Assembly: GCA_036011305.1 (NCBI GenBank)
Contig: DASCNA010000260.1
Coordinates: forward strand, 1 to 20,609
Length of the DNA: 20,609 nucleotides
Reading direction: 5' to 3'
Source of the DNA: DASCNA01 sp036011305
GTDB taxonomy: Bacteria > Verrucomicrobiota > Lentisphaeria > Victivallales > GWF2-38-69
Under the pieces are notes generated by a model. The model was not told where the DNA came from. It ran no database searches and saw only the letters and a list, made by a program, of their open reading frames with translations. Made by a program: the position numbers and the translations under genes. Positions 1 through 7,371 of this stretch are shown one piece after another (the first letter of the stretch is position 1; each line of letters begins with the position of its first letter).

Positions 1-110
1 ATGAATTTACTATATTAACTTAGTGCTGAGATAGTATCCTGATATTACTTTTTTATATTTATATAATATAATTTCATTTAAAAACATCCAATATAGAAAC
101 AAAATTTATA

Positions 111-1397
111 ATGTCTAAAAAAAGAATCGTTAAAAAATTTTTAATAAAAAATAATATACTATATGTATTTAATAAAGAGGCCGCCTTATATAAAAAACAC
201 CGACCGCTATGGGTGGCGACAATAATAATAATTTTAATCCCATGTTTTTACTCAATAACTTATTTAGGAGCATTTAAAGATACAAATGTTCAATTGGATA
301 AATTACCTGTTGGTGTTGTTAATCTTGATAAAGGCACTGTCTTTCGTGGAAAAAAATACAACTTGGGTGACAGAGTTGAAAAGACTTTGCTTAAAGAAAA
401 ACCATTTGATATTTTAATGATCAATAGCAGTAAAAAGGGCAAGGCATATGTTCGTGCCGGCAAAGTTTACTTTTCTATGATAATACCGCCTGACTTTAGC
501 AAACTTGCTCTTTCTGGGAATAAGAAAGCCCCTTTGGAACTTATTACTTCTCAGGGGACAAACTCTATAGCTTTTATAATGGGAAATGAATTTATTACTC
601 GAACAGCTGATACATTAAATCGAAAATTAGAAACAGAAAGATGGAAAGCAGTCACGTCAGAGTTGGGAAGTCACCCTGTATTAGACTGGCTGATAGGTTA
701 TCATCCAGATGAAATGATACCTTCAGCTCTCGCTCATTCTGTTGAAATTGTAAATACAAAATTATCAATGAACTTGTCTGTAGGCCTGGGGATGGCACCT
801 TATTTTATGGCTTTATCACTGTGGGTAGGGGCATTATGTACAGCTTACCTTTTTAAGCTTATCGTGTTTCCAAGGAGTGTGAGACATGCTAACAATATAA
901 CTAAAATTCTTGGAAAAGGTATGATCCCGTCTCTTATGGTAATAATTGGAGCTTTTATTATGGGGATTTCAGTAATATACTTTTTCAATATATTTCCTGT
1001 CAATACTCTTGGTTATTATATTGTTCTCATCGTATCCGCATTTACTTATTTAACAATTATATTTGCTTTGGTTAGATTAGTTGGAGATGCAGGAAAGCTT
1101 TTAGCTGTTATATTACTTGTTATTCAAATAGCTTCTGCCGGTGGCGTATATCCCATTGAACTTTCTCCTTTTATTTACAGGTTTATATCTCCTTTTATTC
1201 CTATGACTCAAACAGTAAATGGACTTAAAGCAGCAATGTTCGGAAGTTTTAACGGAGATTATCTTTATTATGTTTTGTATATGATACCATGGATATTTAT
1301 CAGTTTATTTTTGAGCTTTCTATCTAGAAGAAAGTTCAAATATGTTAAAGATAAAAATTATAGTCCAGCACTGGTTTTATCAGTTGAAAAAGAGTGA
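111..1397 (+). CDS. YhgE/Pip-type ABC-2 family membrane protein
   Basis: A 428-residue membrane protein with the layout of YhgE/Pip and ABC-2 permease relatives. One transmembrane helix at about residues 33-52 is followed by an extracytoplasmic domain (about 54-215) containing the family-typical 'LPVGVVNLDKG' segment near residue 65, then a C-terminal block of about five helices (roughly 222-250, 268-292, 300-325, 328-350, 385-405). Gram-positive Pip proteins are much longer because of a large coiled extracellular domain; this is the short form. The exact role (export permease, possibly with HlyD-type partners or an ATPase encoded before the window) is inferred from the family. No good Shine-Dalgarno sequence precedes the ATG, but the N-terminus looks natural (basic, then helix). 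It is the first gene in the window, so upstream operon partners cannot be seen. Confidence 0.75.
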   Translation: MSKKRIVKKFLIKNNILYVFNKEAALYKKHRPLWVATIIIILIPCFYSITYLGAFKDTNVQLDKLPVGVVNLDKGTVFRGKKYNLGDRVEKTLLKEKPFDILMINSSKKGKAYVRAGKVYFSMIIPPDFSKLALSGNKKAPLELITSQGTNSIAFIMGNEFITRTADTLNRKLETERWKAVTSELGSHPVLDWLIGYHPDEMIPSALAHSVEIVNTKLSMNLSVGLGMAPYFMALSLWVGALCTAYLFKLIVFPRSVRHANNITKILGKGMIPSLMVIIGAFIMGISVIYFFNIFPVNTLGYYIVLIVSAFTYLTIIFALVRLVGDAGKLLAVILLVIQIASAGGVYPIELSPFIYRFISPFIPMTQTVNGLKAAMFGSFNGDYLYYVLYMIPWIFISLFLSFLSRRKFKYVKDKNYSPALVLSVEKE

Positions 1398-1423
1398 TAT
1401 TTAAGAACTGTTTCAGTAAAGTT

Positions 1424-1445
1424 GTATATTAATTTATTAATATAC
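1424..1445. repeat. 22-bp palindrome between genes
   Basis: Perfect inverted repeat with 9-base arms, GTATATTAA and TTAATATAC, around a TTTA spacer. It sits between the stop at 1397 and the start at 1468. No U-run follows on the plus strand, so it is not a standard terminator. It may be an operator or an RNA hairpin in the leader of the repeat-protein gene. Confidence 0.5.
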
Positions 1446-1467
1446 CTGCATAAGATAAGAGGTATAA

Positions 1468-1833
1468 ATGAATAAACTATTAAAAATAGAGACTGAAATT
1501 AAGAGCAAATATAGAATTCATTATTTTGAACAACTAACTGAAGAAGACTGGATTAGAATAAGTAGATATAGCATTTTACCTGAAGATTTTATCTCAAAAT
1601 ATAAAAATTCTGTTGATTGGAATAGCATTTCATTCAAACAGATTTTATCTGAAAATTTTATTAGGTATTATAAAAAATTTGTCAATTGGAAAGGAATATC
1701 AAGTTCACAAACTCTTAGTTTAGCTTTTATAGAAGAATTTAAAGAGTTTGTTGACTTTGAATCTATATATAATAACCCGCAAGTATCAGACGATACTAAA
1801 ATTTCTTTATCTCAGAATTTTAAACTGCTATAA
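1468..1833 (+). CDS. Small protein of tandem 23-residue repeats
   Basis: This 121-residue acidic/aromatic protein is built from consecutive repeats of exactly 23 residues: 36-58 (starting ILPEDFI), 59-81 (ILSENFI) and 82-104 (TLSLAFI). A worn first copy lies at about 13-35. The consensus is roughly hLSExFIxxYKxxVxWxxISxxQ, with F, I, V and W fixed at the core positions. Each unit would make a helix pair, as in short helical solenoids; similar 'LSEEFI...VDW' repeats occur in uncharacterised bacterial, phage and giant-virus proteins (from memory). A good ribosome site, AGAGGT, lies five bases before the ATG. No catalytic residues, signal peptide or membrane helix are visible. Function unknown; a protein-binding scaffold is a reasonable guess. 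It is convergent with the ferredoxin gene, 19 bases from its stop. Confidence 0.8.
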   Translation: MNKLLKIETEIKSKYRIHYFEQLTEEDWIRISRYSILPEDFISKYKNSVDWNSISFKQILSENFIRYYKKFVNWKGISSSQTLSLAFIEEFKEFVDFESIYNNPQVSDDTKISLSQNFKLL

Positions 1834-1852
1834 CAGGCTGGCATGTTTCTGC

Positions 1853-2026
1853 TTATTTCATTGTTATTGCATCAACGGGACATTCATCAATACATGCTCC
1901 GCATTCTATGCACTCATCACTATCAACTACTGCTTTACCATCTTTCATTGTAATTGCCTCTACAGGGCATACGCTTATACAGCTTTCACATCCTGTGCAA
2001 ATTTCAGGATCAACTAATGCTGGCAT
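1853..2026 (-). CDS. 2[4Fe-4S] ferredoxin
   Basis: A 57-residue bacterial-type ferredoxin read by eye on the minus strand. Two complete cluster motifs are present, 'CTGCESCISVCP' (Cys10, 13, 16, 20) and 'CIECGACIDECP' (Cys39, 42, 45, 49), each the canonical Cx2Cx2Cx3CP, in pseudo-twofold symmetry with 'VEAITMK' and 'VDAITMK' tails. It is a soluble low-potential electron carrier for anaerobic metabolism. The start is supported by AAAGGAAT nine bases or so before the ATG. It is monocistronic, with a perfect 25-bp palindrome (2072-2096) in its upstream region that could be its operator. It may serve the flavoprotein and nitroreductase encoded near 17-19 kb, but nothing in the sequence links them directly. 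Confidence 0.95.
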   Translation of the reverse strand: MPALVDPEICTGCESCISVCPVEAITMKDGKAVVDSDECIECGACIDECPVDAITMK

Positions 2027-2071
2027 AATTTATTCCTTTTTTTGGGTGTATTAAAAATATTGCTAATCTTT

Positions 2072-2096
2072 CAATTATTTAATATATAAATAATTG
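2072..2096. promoter_or_regulatory. 25-bp palindrome upstream of ferredoxin gene
   Basis: Perfect inverted repeat with 10-base arms, CAATTATTTA and TAAATAATTG, separated by ATATA. It lies 46 bases upstream of the ferredoxin start codon, in the divergent space before the small ORF at 2219. The position suits a dimeric regulator binding site. An RNA hairpin is the alternative; the all-A/T core makes chance less negligible than usual. Confidence 0.45.
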
Positions 2097-2218
2097 TTAG
2101 GATATCAAAATATATTAATTAAAAACTTAAAATGATAAATGATATTGATTAAAAAATTATATGTTAAAATAAACCTATAAGAAATTAATAAGCTATACAG
2201 GACCGTGTTGGTAAAAAT

Positions 2219-2456
2219 ATGGATTTTGAATCTCAAATACTGCAAGGCAAAATTAGTGATTTGCTCAATAGATTTAAAGAACTTTGCAAAAAAAAAATAT
2301 GAGAAACTTCATGAAGTTATGATGGTTGATCTGCATGACGAAATATTTTATATATTAAATAATGAGACACCAGAAGAAATGCTTAACAAAACACTCACCA
2401 AATTTGATATATTGGAGTTTTCTCCCATCACTAAATCTTATGAAGCTAAAAATTAA
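2219..2456 (+). CDS. Small ORF split by a frameshift at an A10 run
   Basis: Reading from ATG 2219 gives an acidic, amphipathic start (MDFESQILQGK..., 26 residues to KELCKKK) and then hits TGA at 2300, just after ten consecutive A (2288-2297). The other frame continues without a break from the same A run to a stop at 2456 (YEKLHEVMMV...). With nine A instead of ten, the two join into a 78-residue helical protein of uniform composition. In the downstream frame the stretch before the A run can only start at GTG 2205 or TTG 2208, and it encodes an unlikely mix (LVKIWILNLKYC). An AGGA at 2199-2202 is the only ribosome-site candidate. The gene may be a pseudogene, a phase-variable gene, one rescued by transcript slippage, or a sequencing error. 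No family is recognised. Its stop overlaps that of the convergent amidohydrolase gene by three bases. Confidence 0.55.
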
Positions 2457-3643
2457 TTGACAGTTACTGCAGTTTTAATATTTCTCTGTTCACTGTCAAT
2501 AATAATATCAACATAGCCTGCTTTATTATCATTAATGCAATAACCTGCAATGAATTCTTCAATAGTTAACTTCTGTGACACTAAAGGTGGAAAAAATGAT
2601 GCATTAATCGCACAGTTAACTCCGTGAGGCATCCCATCAGAACCGAATATCAAATCTTTACCAGGAGAAAAGTTTAGCCTATCAATCAACATTCTGAATG
2701 GATTCAGAACCTCTAAGTAATGTTTAGGTAATCTGTCTTTATAATTAACAGACATATAACTAAAATTAGGCTGCATTGAGAGTGTTAAGTTTAAAGCTTT
2801 TGCCTTTTTTGCCATTTCAAATGAAATAAAAGTACAGTGCTCCAATCTGATCGGTATAGAAAGCTGTGATTCACTCAGAACATTAATTACTTGTTCAATA
2901 GCTAAATCTCCTATCGAATGAACAGCCAAGGGTAATTTTAAATCACTAATGTATTCAAATAAACGTCTTAATTCTTTGTCTTTATAATTCAAAATACCGG
3001 TTCCTCCGGAGATGTATTTTGATTTTATAGCAGCAGTCTTTGATCCTGTGCCACCATCTGTAAAAAGTTTTACACCATGTATGTATTTAAATTTATCGGG
3101 ATGTATTTTGGTTATGTCATCAGGGTCTATCCATAGCTTGGTGCGGGGGAGTAGATTGCTGACTTTATAAGCATCTATTTCAAATTCACCACAGCAACTC
3201 ATTTCTTCTATATGATAAATTCCATTTTTGTTGAGCTGTGAATCATAGAAAGTATTTAATTGTTCGGAATGTTTAGTGCATGCTATAGCAACAATAGTTT
3301 TTACTAATTTAAATAAATTTCTTTCAATCCAGATTTTATCATTATATTTATATGCCAGTTCAGAGTTCTTTTCCTGTAAAAATTCTATCGCACCTTTGTT
3401 TAGAACCAATGTATGAAGGCTGATATTTAAAATAATAATAGGCCTGAAAGTTTCAATATCCTCTGGTATAAAGGTATAACGGTTATTATACCAGCCTGTT
3501 ATTATATTAATTTCATTATTTAAATTATGAAAAAGGGCCAACGCTTCTTTTTTGCAGTAGATATTGGAAATATTCAGACATTCCTGTAGTGCGGTATAGA
3601 GCATCGGATGTGAATGATGGTCTTTCAACAATGGAATTTTCAT
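2453..3643 (-). CDS. Amidohydrolase (YtcJ/amidohydrolase 3-like, barrel only)
   Basis: A 396-residue metal-dependent hydrolase of the amidohydrolase superfamily. It shows HxH (His10, His12 in 'DHHSHP'), the likely carboxylated Lys192 in 'GVKLFTDGGTGSKTA', His242 in 'AVHSIGD', His269 in 'RLEHC' and Asp336 in 'FGSDGMPHG'. These are the hallmark blocks of the YtcJ/N-acyl-amino-acid deaminase-like group. Usual members are over 500 residues and have a beta-sandwich domain before HxH; here HxH begins at residue 10, so that domain is missing or minimal and almost only the TIM barrel is encoded. The substrate is unknown; hydrolysis of a cyclic or N-acyl amide is likely. It is the last gene of the minus-strand run, 39 bases after the aldolase. 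The ribosome site is weak (AAAAGA region). Confidence 0.8.
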   Translation of the reverse strand: MKIPLLKDHHSHPMLYTALQECLNISNIYCKKEALALFHNLNNEINIITGWYNNRYTFIPEDIETFRPIIILNISLHTLVLNKGAIEFLQEKNSELAYKYNDKIWIERNLFKLVKTIVAIACTKHSEQLNTFYDSQLNKNGIYHIEEMSCCGEFEIDAYKVSNLLPRTKLWIDPDDITKIHPDKFKYIHGVKLFTDGGTGSKTAAIKSKYISGGTGILNYKDKELRRLFEYISDLKLPLAVHSIGDLAIEQVINVLSESQLSIPIRLEHCTFISFEMAKKAKALNLTLSMQPNFSYMSVNYKDRLPKHYLEVLNPFRMLIDRLNFSPGKDLIFGSDGMPHGVNCAINASFFPPLVSQKLTIEEFIAGYCINDNKAGYVDIIIDSEQRNIKTAVTVN

Positions 3644-3682
3644 ATTTCATCTGTCTTTTAAGTTTTATTATTTAAAATATCC

Positions 3683-4711
3683 TTAATCAGTTTCATTTAA
3701 TAGAGAAATAAATTTACTTATTGTCTTTATTTTAGTGGCCCATGAAGTTACCAGCCTTACAGCAGATAAATTATTATCTACCTTTTTCCATGTATAAAAT
3801 TGAAATTCACTTCTGAGTTTTTCTATAATATTATTCGGTAGAATTGGGAATATTTGGTTTGAAACAGGTTCTGTTAAAAAAGAATAATCTGAAGCTTCTA
3901 TTCCTTCTGAGAGTTTATATGCCATTTCATTTGCATGTCTTCCAAGATTATAGAACAGATCATCCTTAAACAGTTCAAGAAACTGAATACCCAGAACTCT
4001 TCCTTTAGCAAGAAGTGCACCTTTCTGCTTTAAATGATATCTGAAATTTCTTTTTAAATTATTATTATTTATTACTATAGCTTCTCCTAATAATGCTCCA
4101 TTTTTTGTTCCACCGATGTAGAACATATCAACAAGTATTGCCAGATCAGACAGTGATAAGTCATTTGCATGCGAAGTCAAAGCAGAGGCTAATCGGGCGC
4201 CGTCAAGGTATAGCAGCAATTCATTTTTTTTACAGAAATCAGAAAGTTCAGTCAGTTCTTTTTTTGTATAGATCGTTCCTATTTCTGTAGTGTTTGAAAT
4301 AAAAACCAGTCTGGGTTTTACCATGTGCTCATCTGTATGAATATCCAGAACTGTCTTTACATTTTCAGGTCTCAATTTCCCATCGTTGGTTTCTACAGTA
4401 TTTATTTTGTGACCTGTTGCTTCAATAGCACCTGCTTCGTGGACTGCAATATGACCGCTTTTTGGAGCTATTACTGATTCAAACGACTTAAGCATTGATG
4501 ATATTGCTATAATGTTAGCCTGTGTCCCTCCTGAACAGAAGTGAATATCGGCATCTTTATTTAAATTTTTCCTGATAGCTTCTGCTGCAGCTATTGAATA
4601 CCTATCTTCATTGTAACTGTCAGTCTGAATAGAATTAGCAGAATTTAACGCTTGAAGTAAGCTGGGGTGAATACCTTCGCTGTAATCATTTTGTAGAATA
4701 TATTTTTCCAT
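3683..4711 (-). CDS. Low-specificity L-threonine aldolase-like PLP enzyme
   Basis: A 342-residue fold-type I PLP enzyme of the beta-eliminating lyase/threonine aldolase family, full length. Visible landmarks are the N-terminal 'NDYSEGIHP' (8-16), 'FCSGGTQAN' (58-66) holding the cofactor phosphate, His91 in 'HEAGAIE' (the ring-stacking position), Asp170 in 'LYLDGARLA' contacting the pyridine nitrogen, and Lys203 in 'IGGTKNGALLGE' forming the Schiff base. The expected reaction is L-threonine or allo-threonine to glycine plus acetaldehyde; other beta-hydroxy amino acids are possible. The start follows AGGA at an 11-base spacing. It lies 42 bases downstream of the small membrane protein gene, in the same direction as the scp genes. 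A link to propionate metabolism through threonine is only inference. Confidence 0.88.
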   Translation of the reverse strand: MEKYILQNDYSEGIHPSLLQALNSANSIQTDSYNEDRYSIAAAEAIRKNLNKDADIHFCSGGTQANIIAISSMLKSFESVIAPKSGHIAVHEAGAIEATGHKINTVETNDGKLRPENVKTVLDIHTDEHMVKPRLVFISNTTEIGTIYTKKELTELSDFCKKNELLLYLDGARLASALTSHANDLSLSDLAILVDMFYIGGTKNGALLGEAIVINNNNLKRNFRYHLKQKGALLAKGRVLGIQFLELFKDDLFYNLGRHANEMAYKLSEGIEASDYSFLTEPVSNQIFPILPNNIIEKLRSEFQFYTWKKVDNNLSAVRLVTSWATKIKTISKFISLLNETD

Positions 4712-4753
4712 AATAAGTATATTTCCTAGTTTATTTAATATAAATTATTTCAC

Positions 4754-4978
4754 TTAGCAAGAATTGCTACAGCTATTTAACCCTTTTAACCATAGATTAG
4801 CTTTATACGCAGCAGTGATCCATGCTGTAAAATAACTTGTGACTGCTAATATAAGCAATAATAATTCATAAAAATTAAATTGATAAAAAATTAAATCGTT
4901 TCTATGTAAAAAAGTTTCTAATAATAGAATTATATTAAAAATGAGAGATGATAAAATAATTAAGAATGAAGATTTCAT
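4754..4978 (-). CDS. Small two-helix membrane protein
   Basis: A 74-residue hydrophobic protein with two predicted membrane helices, about residues 4-22 and 37-58, joined by a short polar loop (LHRNDLIFYQ). It ends in a soluble tail finishing 'CSNSC', a CxxxC pair at the extreme C-terminus that could be lipidated, metal-bound or a disulfide. A clear ribosome site, AGAGG, lies eight bases before the ATG. The start is only 21 bases after the stop of the CoA-transferase gene, so the two are surely co-transcribed. No family is recognised. By position it could be a membrane accessory of the propionate pathway, or simply a passenger. Confidence 0.7.
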   Translation of the reverse strand: MKSSFLIILSSLIFNIILLLETFLHRNDLIFYQFNFYELLLLILAVTSYFTAWITAAYKANLWLKGLNSCSNSC

Positions 4979-4999
4979 TAGTTAACCTCTTTTTGTATT

Positions 5000-6487
5000 T
5001 TACATACTGTCCGGTAGCATGCTGCCTTTATTCATTAGATTTTGATGGAGTTCAAAACATTTTGATAAATCATGTCTGATATGCCCTTTCGGGGAATTGT
5101 TGAAATATGACAGTAAGTAATCTCTGTATATAGGGTGCACACAGTTTTTAATTATTTTCATGGCTCTCTGATTAGGAGACAAACCTCTTAAATCAGCAGT
5201 TCCTTGTTCTGTTACCAAAACCTGGACTGAGTGTTCGCTGCTGTCAACATGGGTGCACATAGGAACAATTGCCGAAATTTTACCTGCTTTTGCTATTGAC
5301 GGACATACAAAAATTGAGTACGCAGAGTTTCTTTCAAAATCACCACTACCACCAATTCCGTTCATCAGTTTAGTACCGCACACATGCGTAGAATTTACAT
5401 TACCGTATATGTCAGCTTCCAGTGCTGTGTTGATAGCAATGAGACCTAATTTTCTGGCAAGAATTGGATTATTTGATATTTCCTGAGGTCTCAATACTAT
5501 CTTATTAATGAAAAAATCCATATTGGAATATATTTCCTGCATTTTATCCGGACTAATTGTTAAAGCACATGTACTTGCCCCTAATACTTTTTCCTCCTTT
5601 ATCAGTTCAACTATAGAGTCCTGAAATACTTCAGTAAACATATAAAAACTGGGGATATCCGGATGATCGCCAATTCCTTTTATTACTGCATTACCTATAT
5701 TACCAACTCCTGTTTGAACTGGCAGAAATGAATTTGGAATACGTCCTTCTTTAATTTCAGAAACCAGAAATTTTACAACATTATTGCTTATTTTTAAGCT
5801 GATTTCATCAGGCTCTGTAAAAGACCCTGTTTCATCGCATTGATCATTATAGACGATACCTGCAATTTTAGAAGGAGAAACAGAAGCAAAAGGTGTTCCT
5901 ATTTTATCCATGGGATGTGATATAGGAGGAATACAGCTTCTTGGGGGTGCCGCAATCTTATAAATATCTGTCATTTCACTTAATCTTGGTGAATGATATC
6001 GATTAATTTCAATAATTACTTTATCGGCACAATTCAGTAAGGTTGGACTGATACCGACTGAAGCTGTTAAATAAACTCTGCCGTCGGTTGTAACTTCAGT
6101 CGCTTCAATAACGGCAAAATCAATTTTTCCTAATGAACCTCTTTCTATGAGAAGGGGAAGATGTGATAGATGAATATCGGCAAACTCGACAGTTTCTGCG
6201 TTTATACTGTTCCTTAACTCTTTGGAAGATTGATATCCAAGTCTGCAGCTCAGTGCATTACTGGAAGAAAGAGTACTGTCTATACTTTTTCCTGTTGATG
6301 CACCGGAAAGTCCCCTGATATTATATTCTTTTCCTGCTTTATGGAGTCTGGATGCTTTTTCTGCTATTGCCCTCGGAACTGCTTTAGCAGCTCCAGCAGA
6401 TGTAAAACCACTGAAACCGACAGTAGAACCATGAGTTATCATTTCAGCAGCTTCATTTGCTAATAAAACCTTATATTTATTATACAT
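5000..6487 (-). CDS. scpC: Succinate/propionate CoA-transferase (acetyl-CoA hydrolase family)
   Basis: A 495-residue acetyl-CoA hydrolase/transferase-family enzyme. It carries the N-terminal 'GFSGFTSAGAAKAVP', the active-site 'FTEVFQD' with catalytic Glu286 (the residue that forms the glutamyl-CoA thioester in AarC/ScpC-type enzymes), and the family signature 'GIGGSGDF' at 377-384. Length and motifs fit the succinate CoA-transferase subgroup. With scpA and scpB immediately upstream, the likely reaction is propionyl-CoA + succinate to propionate + succinyl-CoA, closing the Sbm cycle; acetate may be an alternative acceptor. AGAGG ten bases before the ATG sets the start. It is separated from scpB by 74 bases that contain a 38-bp hairpin. 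Cytosolic. Confidence 0.9.
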   Translation of the reverse strand: MYNKYKVLLANEAAEMITHGSTVGFSGFTSAGAAKAVPRAIAEKASRLHKAGKEYNIRGLSGASTGKSIDSTLSSSNALSCRLGYQSSKELRNSINAETVEFADIHLSHLPLLIERGSLGKIDFAVIEATEVTTDGRVYLTASVGISPTLLNCADKVIIEINRYHSPRLSEMTDIYKIAAPPRSCIPPISHPMDKIGTPFASVSPSKIAGIVYNDQCDETGSFTEPDEISLKISNNVVKFLVSEIKEGRIPNSFLPVQTGVGNIGNAVIKGIGDHPDIPSFYMFTEVFQDSIVELIKEEKVLGASTCALTISPDKMQEIYSNMDFFINKIVLRPQEISNNPILARKLGLIAINTALEADIYGNVNSTHVCGTKLMNGIGGSGDFERNSAYSIFVCPSIAKAGKISAIVPMCTHVDSSEHSVQVLVTEQGTADLRGLSPNQRAMKIIKNCVHPIYRDYLLSYFNNSPKGHIRHDLSKCFELHQNLMNKGSMLPDSM

Positions 6488-6513
6488 TTTAATTGACCTC
6501 TTTTATACAGTTT

Positions 6514-6551
6514 CCTTCACAAAACATGATATGTTAAATGTAATGTGAAGG
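6514..6551 (-). repeat. Intercistronic hairpin between scpB and scpC
   Basis: On the minus strand CCTTCACA pairs perfectly with TGTGAAGG (8 bp). An inner AACAT-ATC-ATGTT stem-loop is nested inside an asymmetric internal loop. No U-run follows, so it is more likely an mRNA-stabilising or expression-tuning hairpin than a terminator. Confidence 0.5.
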
Positions 6552-6561
6552 GATTTTGATT

Positions 6562-7341
6562 TTAATTACCTTTGAAAACAGGTTTTCTTTTTTCAAAGAA
6601 AGATCTAATGCCCTCTTTATAATCATCACTGTTATATACTACTCTTCTGCCTGCCTGTATTTTTTCAAAAGCTTCGGGATTCATGGGAAACGCTTCAGAT
6701 AAAACTTTTAGCCCTTCTTTCATTACTGATATTGACAGGGGGGAATTGTTAACTATAAATCCTGCTATTTTATTGACGTGTTCTTCAAGGTCTTCCATTT
6801 TTATAACACCGCTAATCATACCTGAAACTTCTGCTTTTTCTGCAGATATAGGCTGAGCTGTAAAAAGCATTTCTTTTAGAAGGTGCATGGGGATACTGTT
6901 CATAAAATTAAGTATTCCCTGTATGTTGTATGGAACACCGAGTTTAGCTGGCGTAATTGCAAAAGTTGATTCCTCGGAAGCGTATATCATGTCGCAGGAC
7001 ATAATTAGTTCACATGCTCCGCCCCAGACACTGCCTTCAATAAGAGCAATCACTGGTTTTGGATAATCGTGTAGTTCTCTGCATACTTTTCTTAAAGGAT
7101 CTGCATATGTCAATGGATCCAAAGTGCCTGTAGGAAGTTCTCTGACATCGTGACCGGCAGACCATATTTTTACATTTTTTTGAGCCCTGATAATTATGGT
7201 TCTTACATTTTTATTTCTGAATTCTTCCAGTCCTGCTATTATATCATCAACAAGTTCTGCACTTAAAGCATTAAGATGTCTTGGATCATTTAAAATTATT
7301 GTACCAACTTGATTTTTACTTTCCAGAATAACCTTATTCAT
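6562..7341 (-). CDS. scpB: Methylmalonyl-CoA decarboxylase
   Basis: A 259-residue crotonase-fold protein that aligns by eye along its whole length with E. coli ScpB/YgfG. Shared blocks include 'SAGHDVRELPTG', 'DPLRK', 'EGSVWGGACELIMS', 'LGVPYNI', and the C-terminal 'DDYKEGIRSFFEKRKPVF'. The E. coli active-site residues His66, Glu113 and Tyr140 correspond to His64, Glu111 and Tyr138 here, which separates it from true enoyl-CoA hydratases. It decarboxylates methylmalonyl-CoA to propionyl-CoA without biotin. AGGAG lies eight bases before the chosen ATG. An earlier ATG two bases after that site opens a four-codon ORF (M-K-N-E-stop) overlapping the real start, probably without meaning. It follows scpA by 30 bases and is co-transcribed with it. 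Confidence 0.94.
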   Translation of the reverse strand: MNKVILESKNQVGTIILNDPRHLNALSAELVDDIIAGLEEFRNKNVRTIIIRAQKNVKIWSAGHDVRELPTGTLDPLTYADPLRKVCRELHDYPKPVIALIEGSVWGGACELIMSCDMIYASEESTFAITPAKLGVPYNIQGILNFMNSIPMHLLKEMLFTAQPISAEKAEVSGMISGVIKMEDLEEHVNKIAGFIVNNSPLSISVMKEGLKVLSEAFPMNPEAFEKIQAGRRVVYNSDDYKEGIRSFFEKRKPVFKGN

Positions 7342-7371
7342 TTTTCATACTCCTGTTTTAAAATTGTTTAT

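Noticed and set aside
1748..2017. Plus-strand ORF of 89 codons
   Set aside because: It is the antisense of the ferredoxin gene, giving the characteristic Cys/Tyr-rich nonsense.
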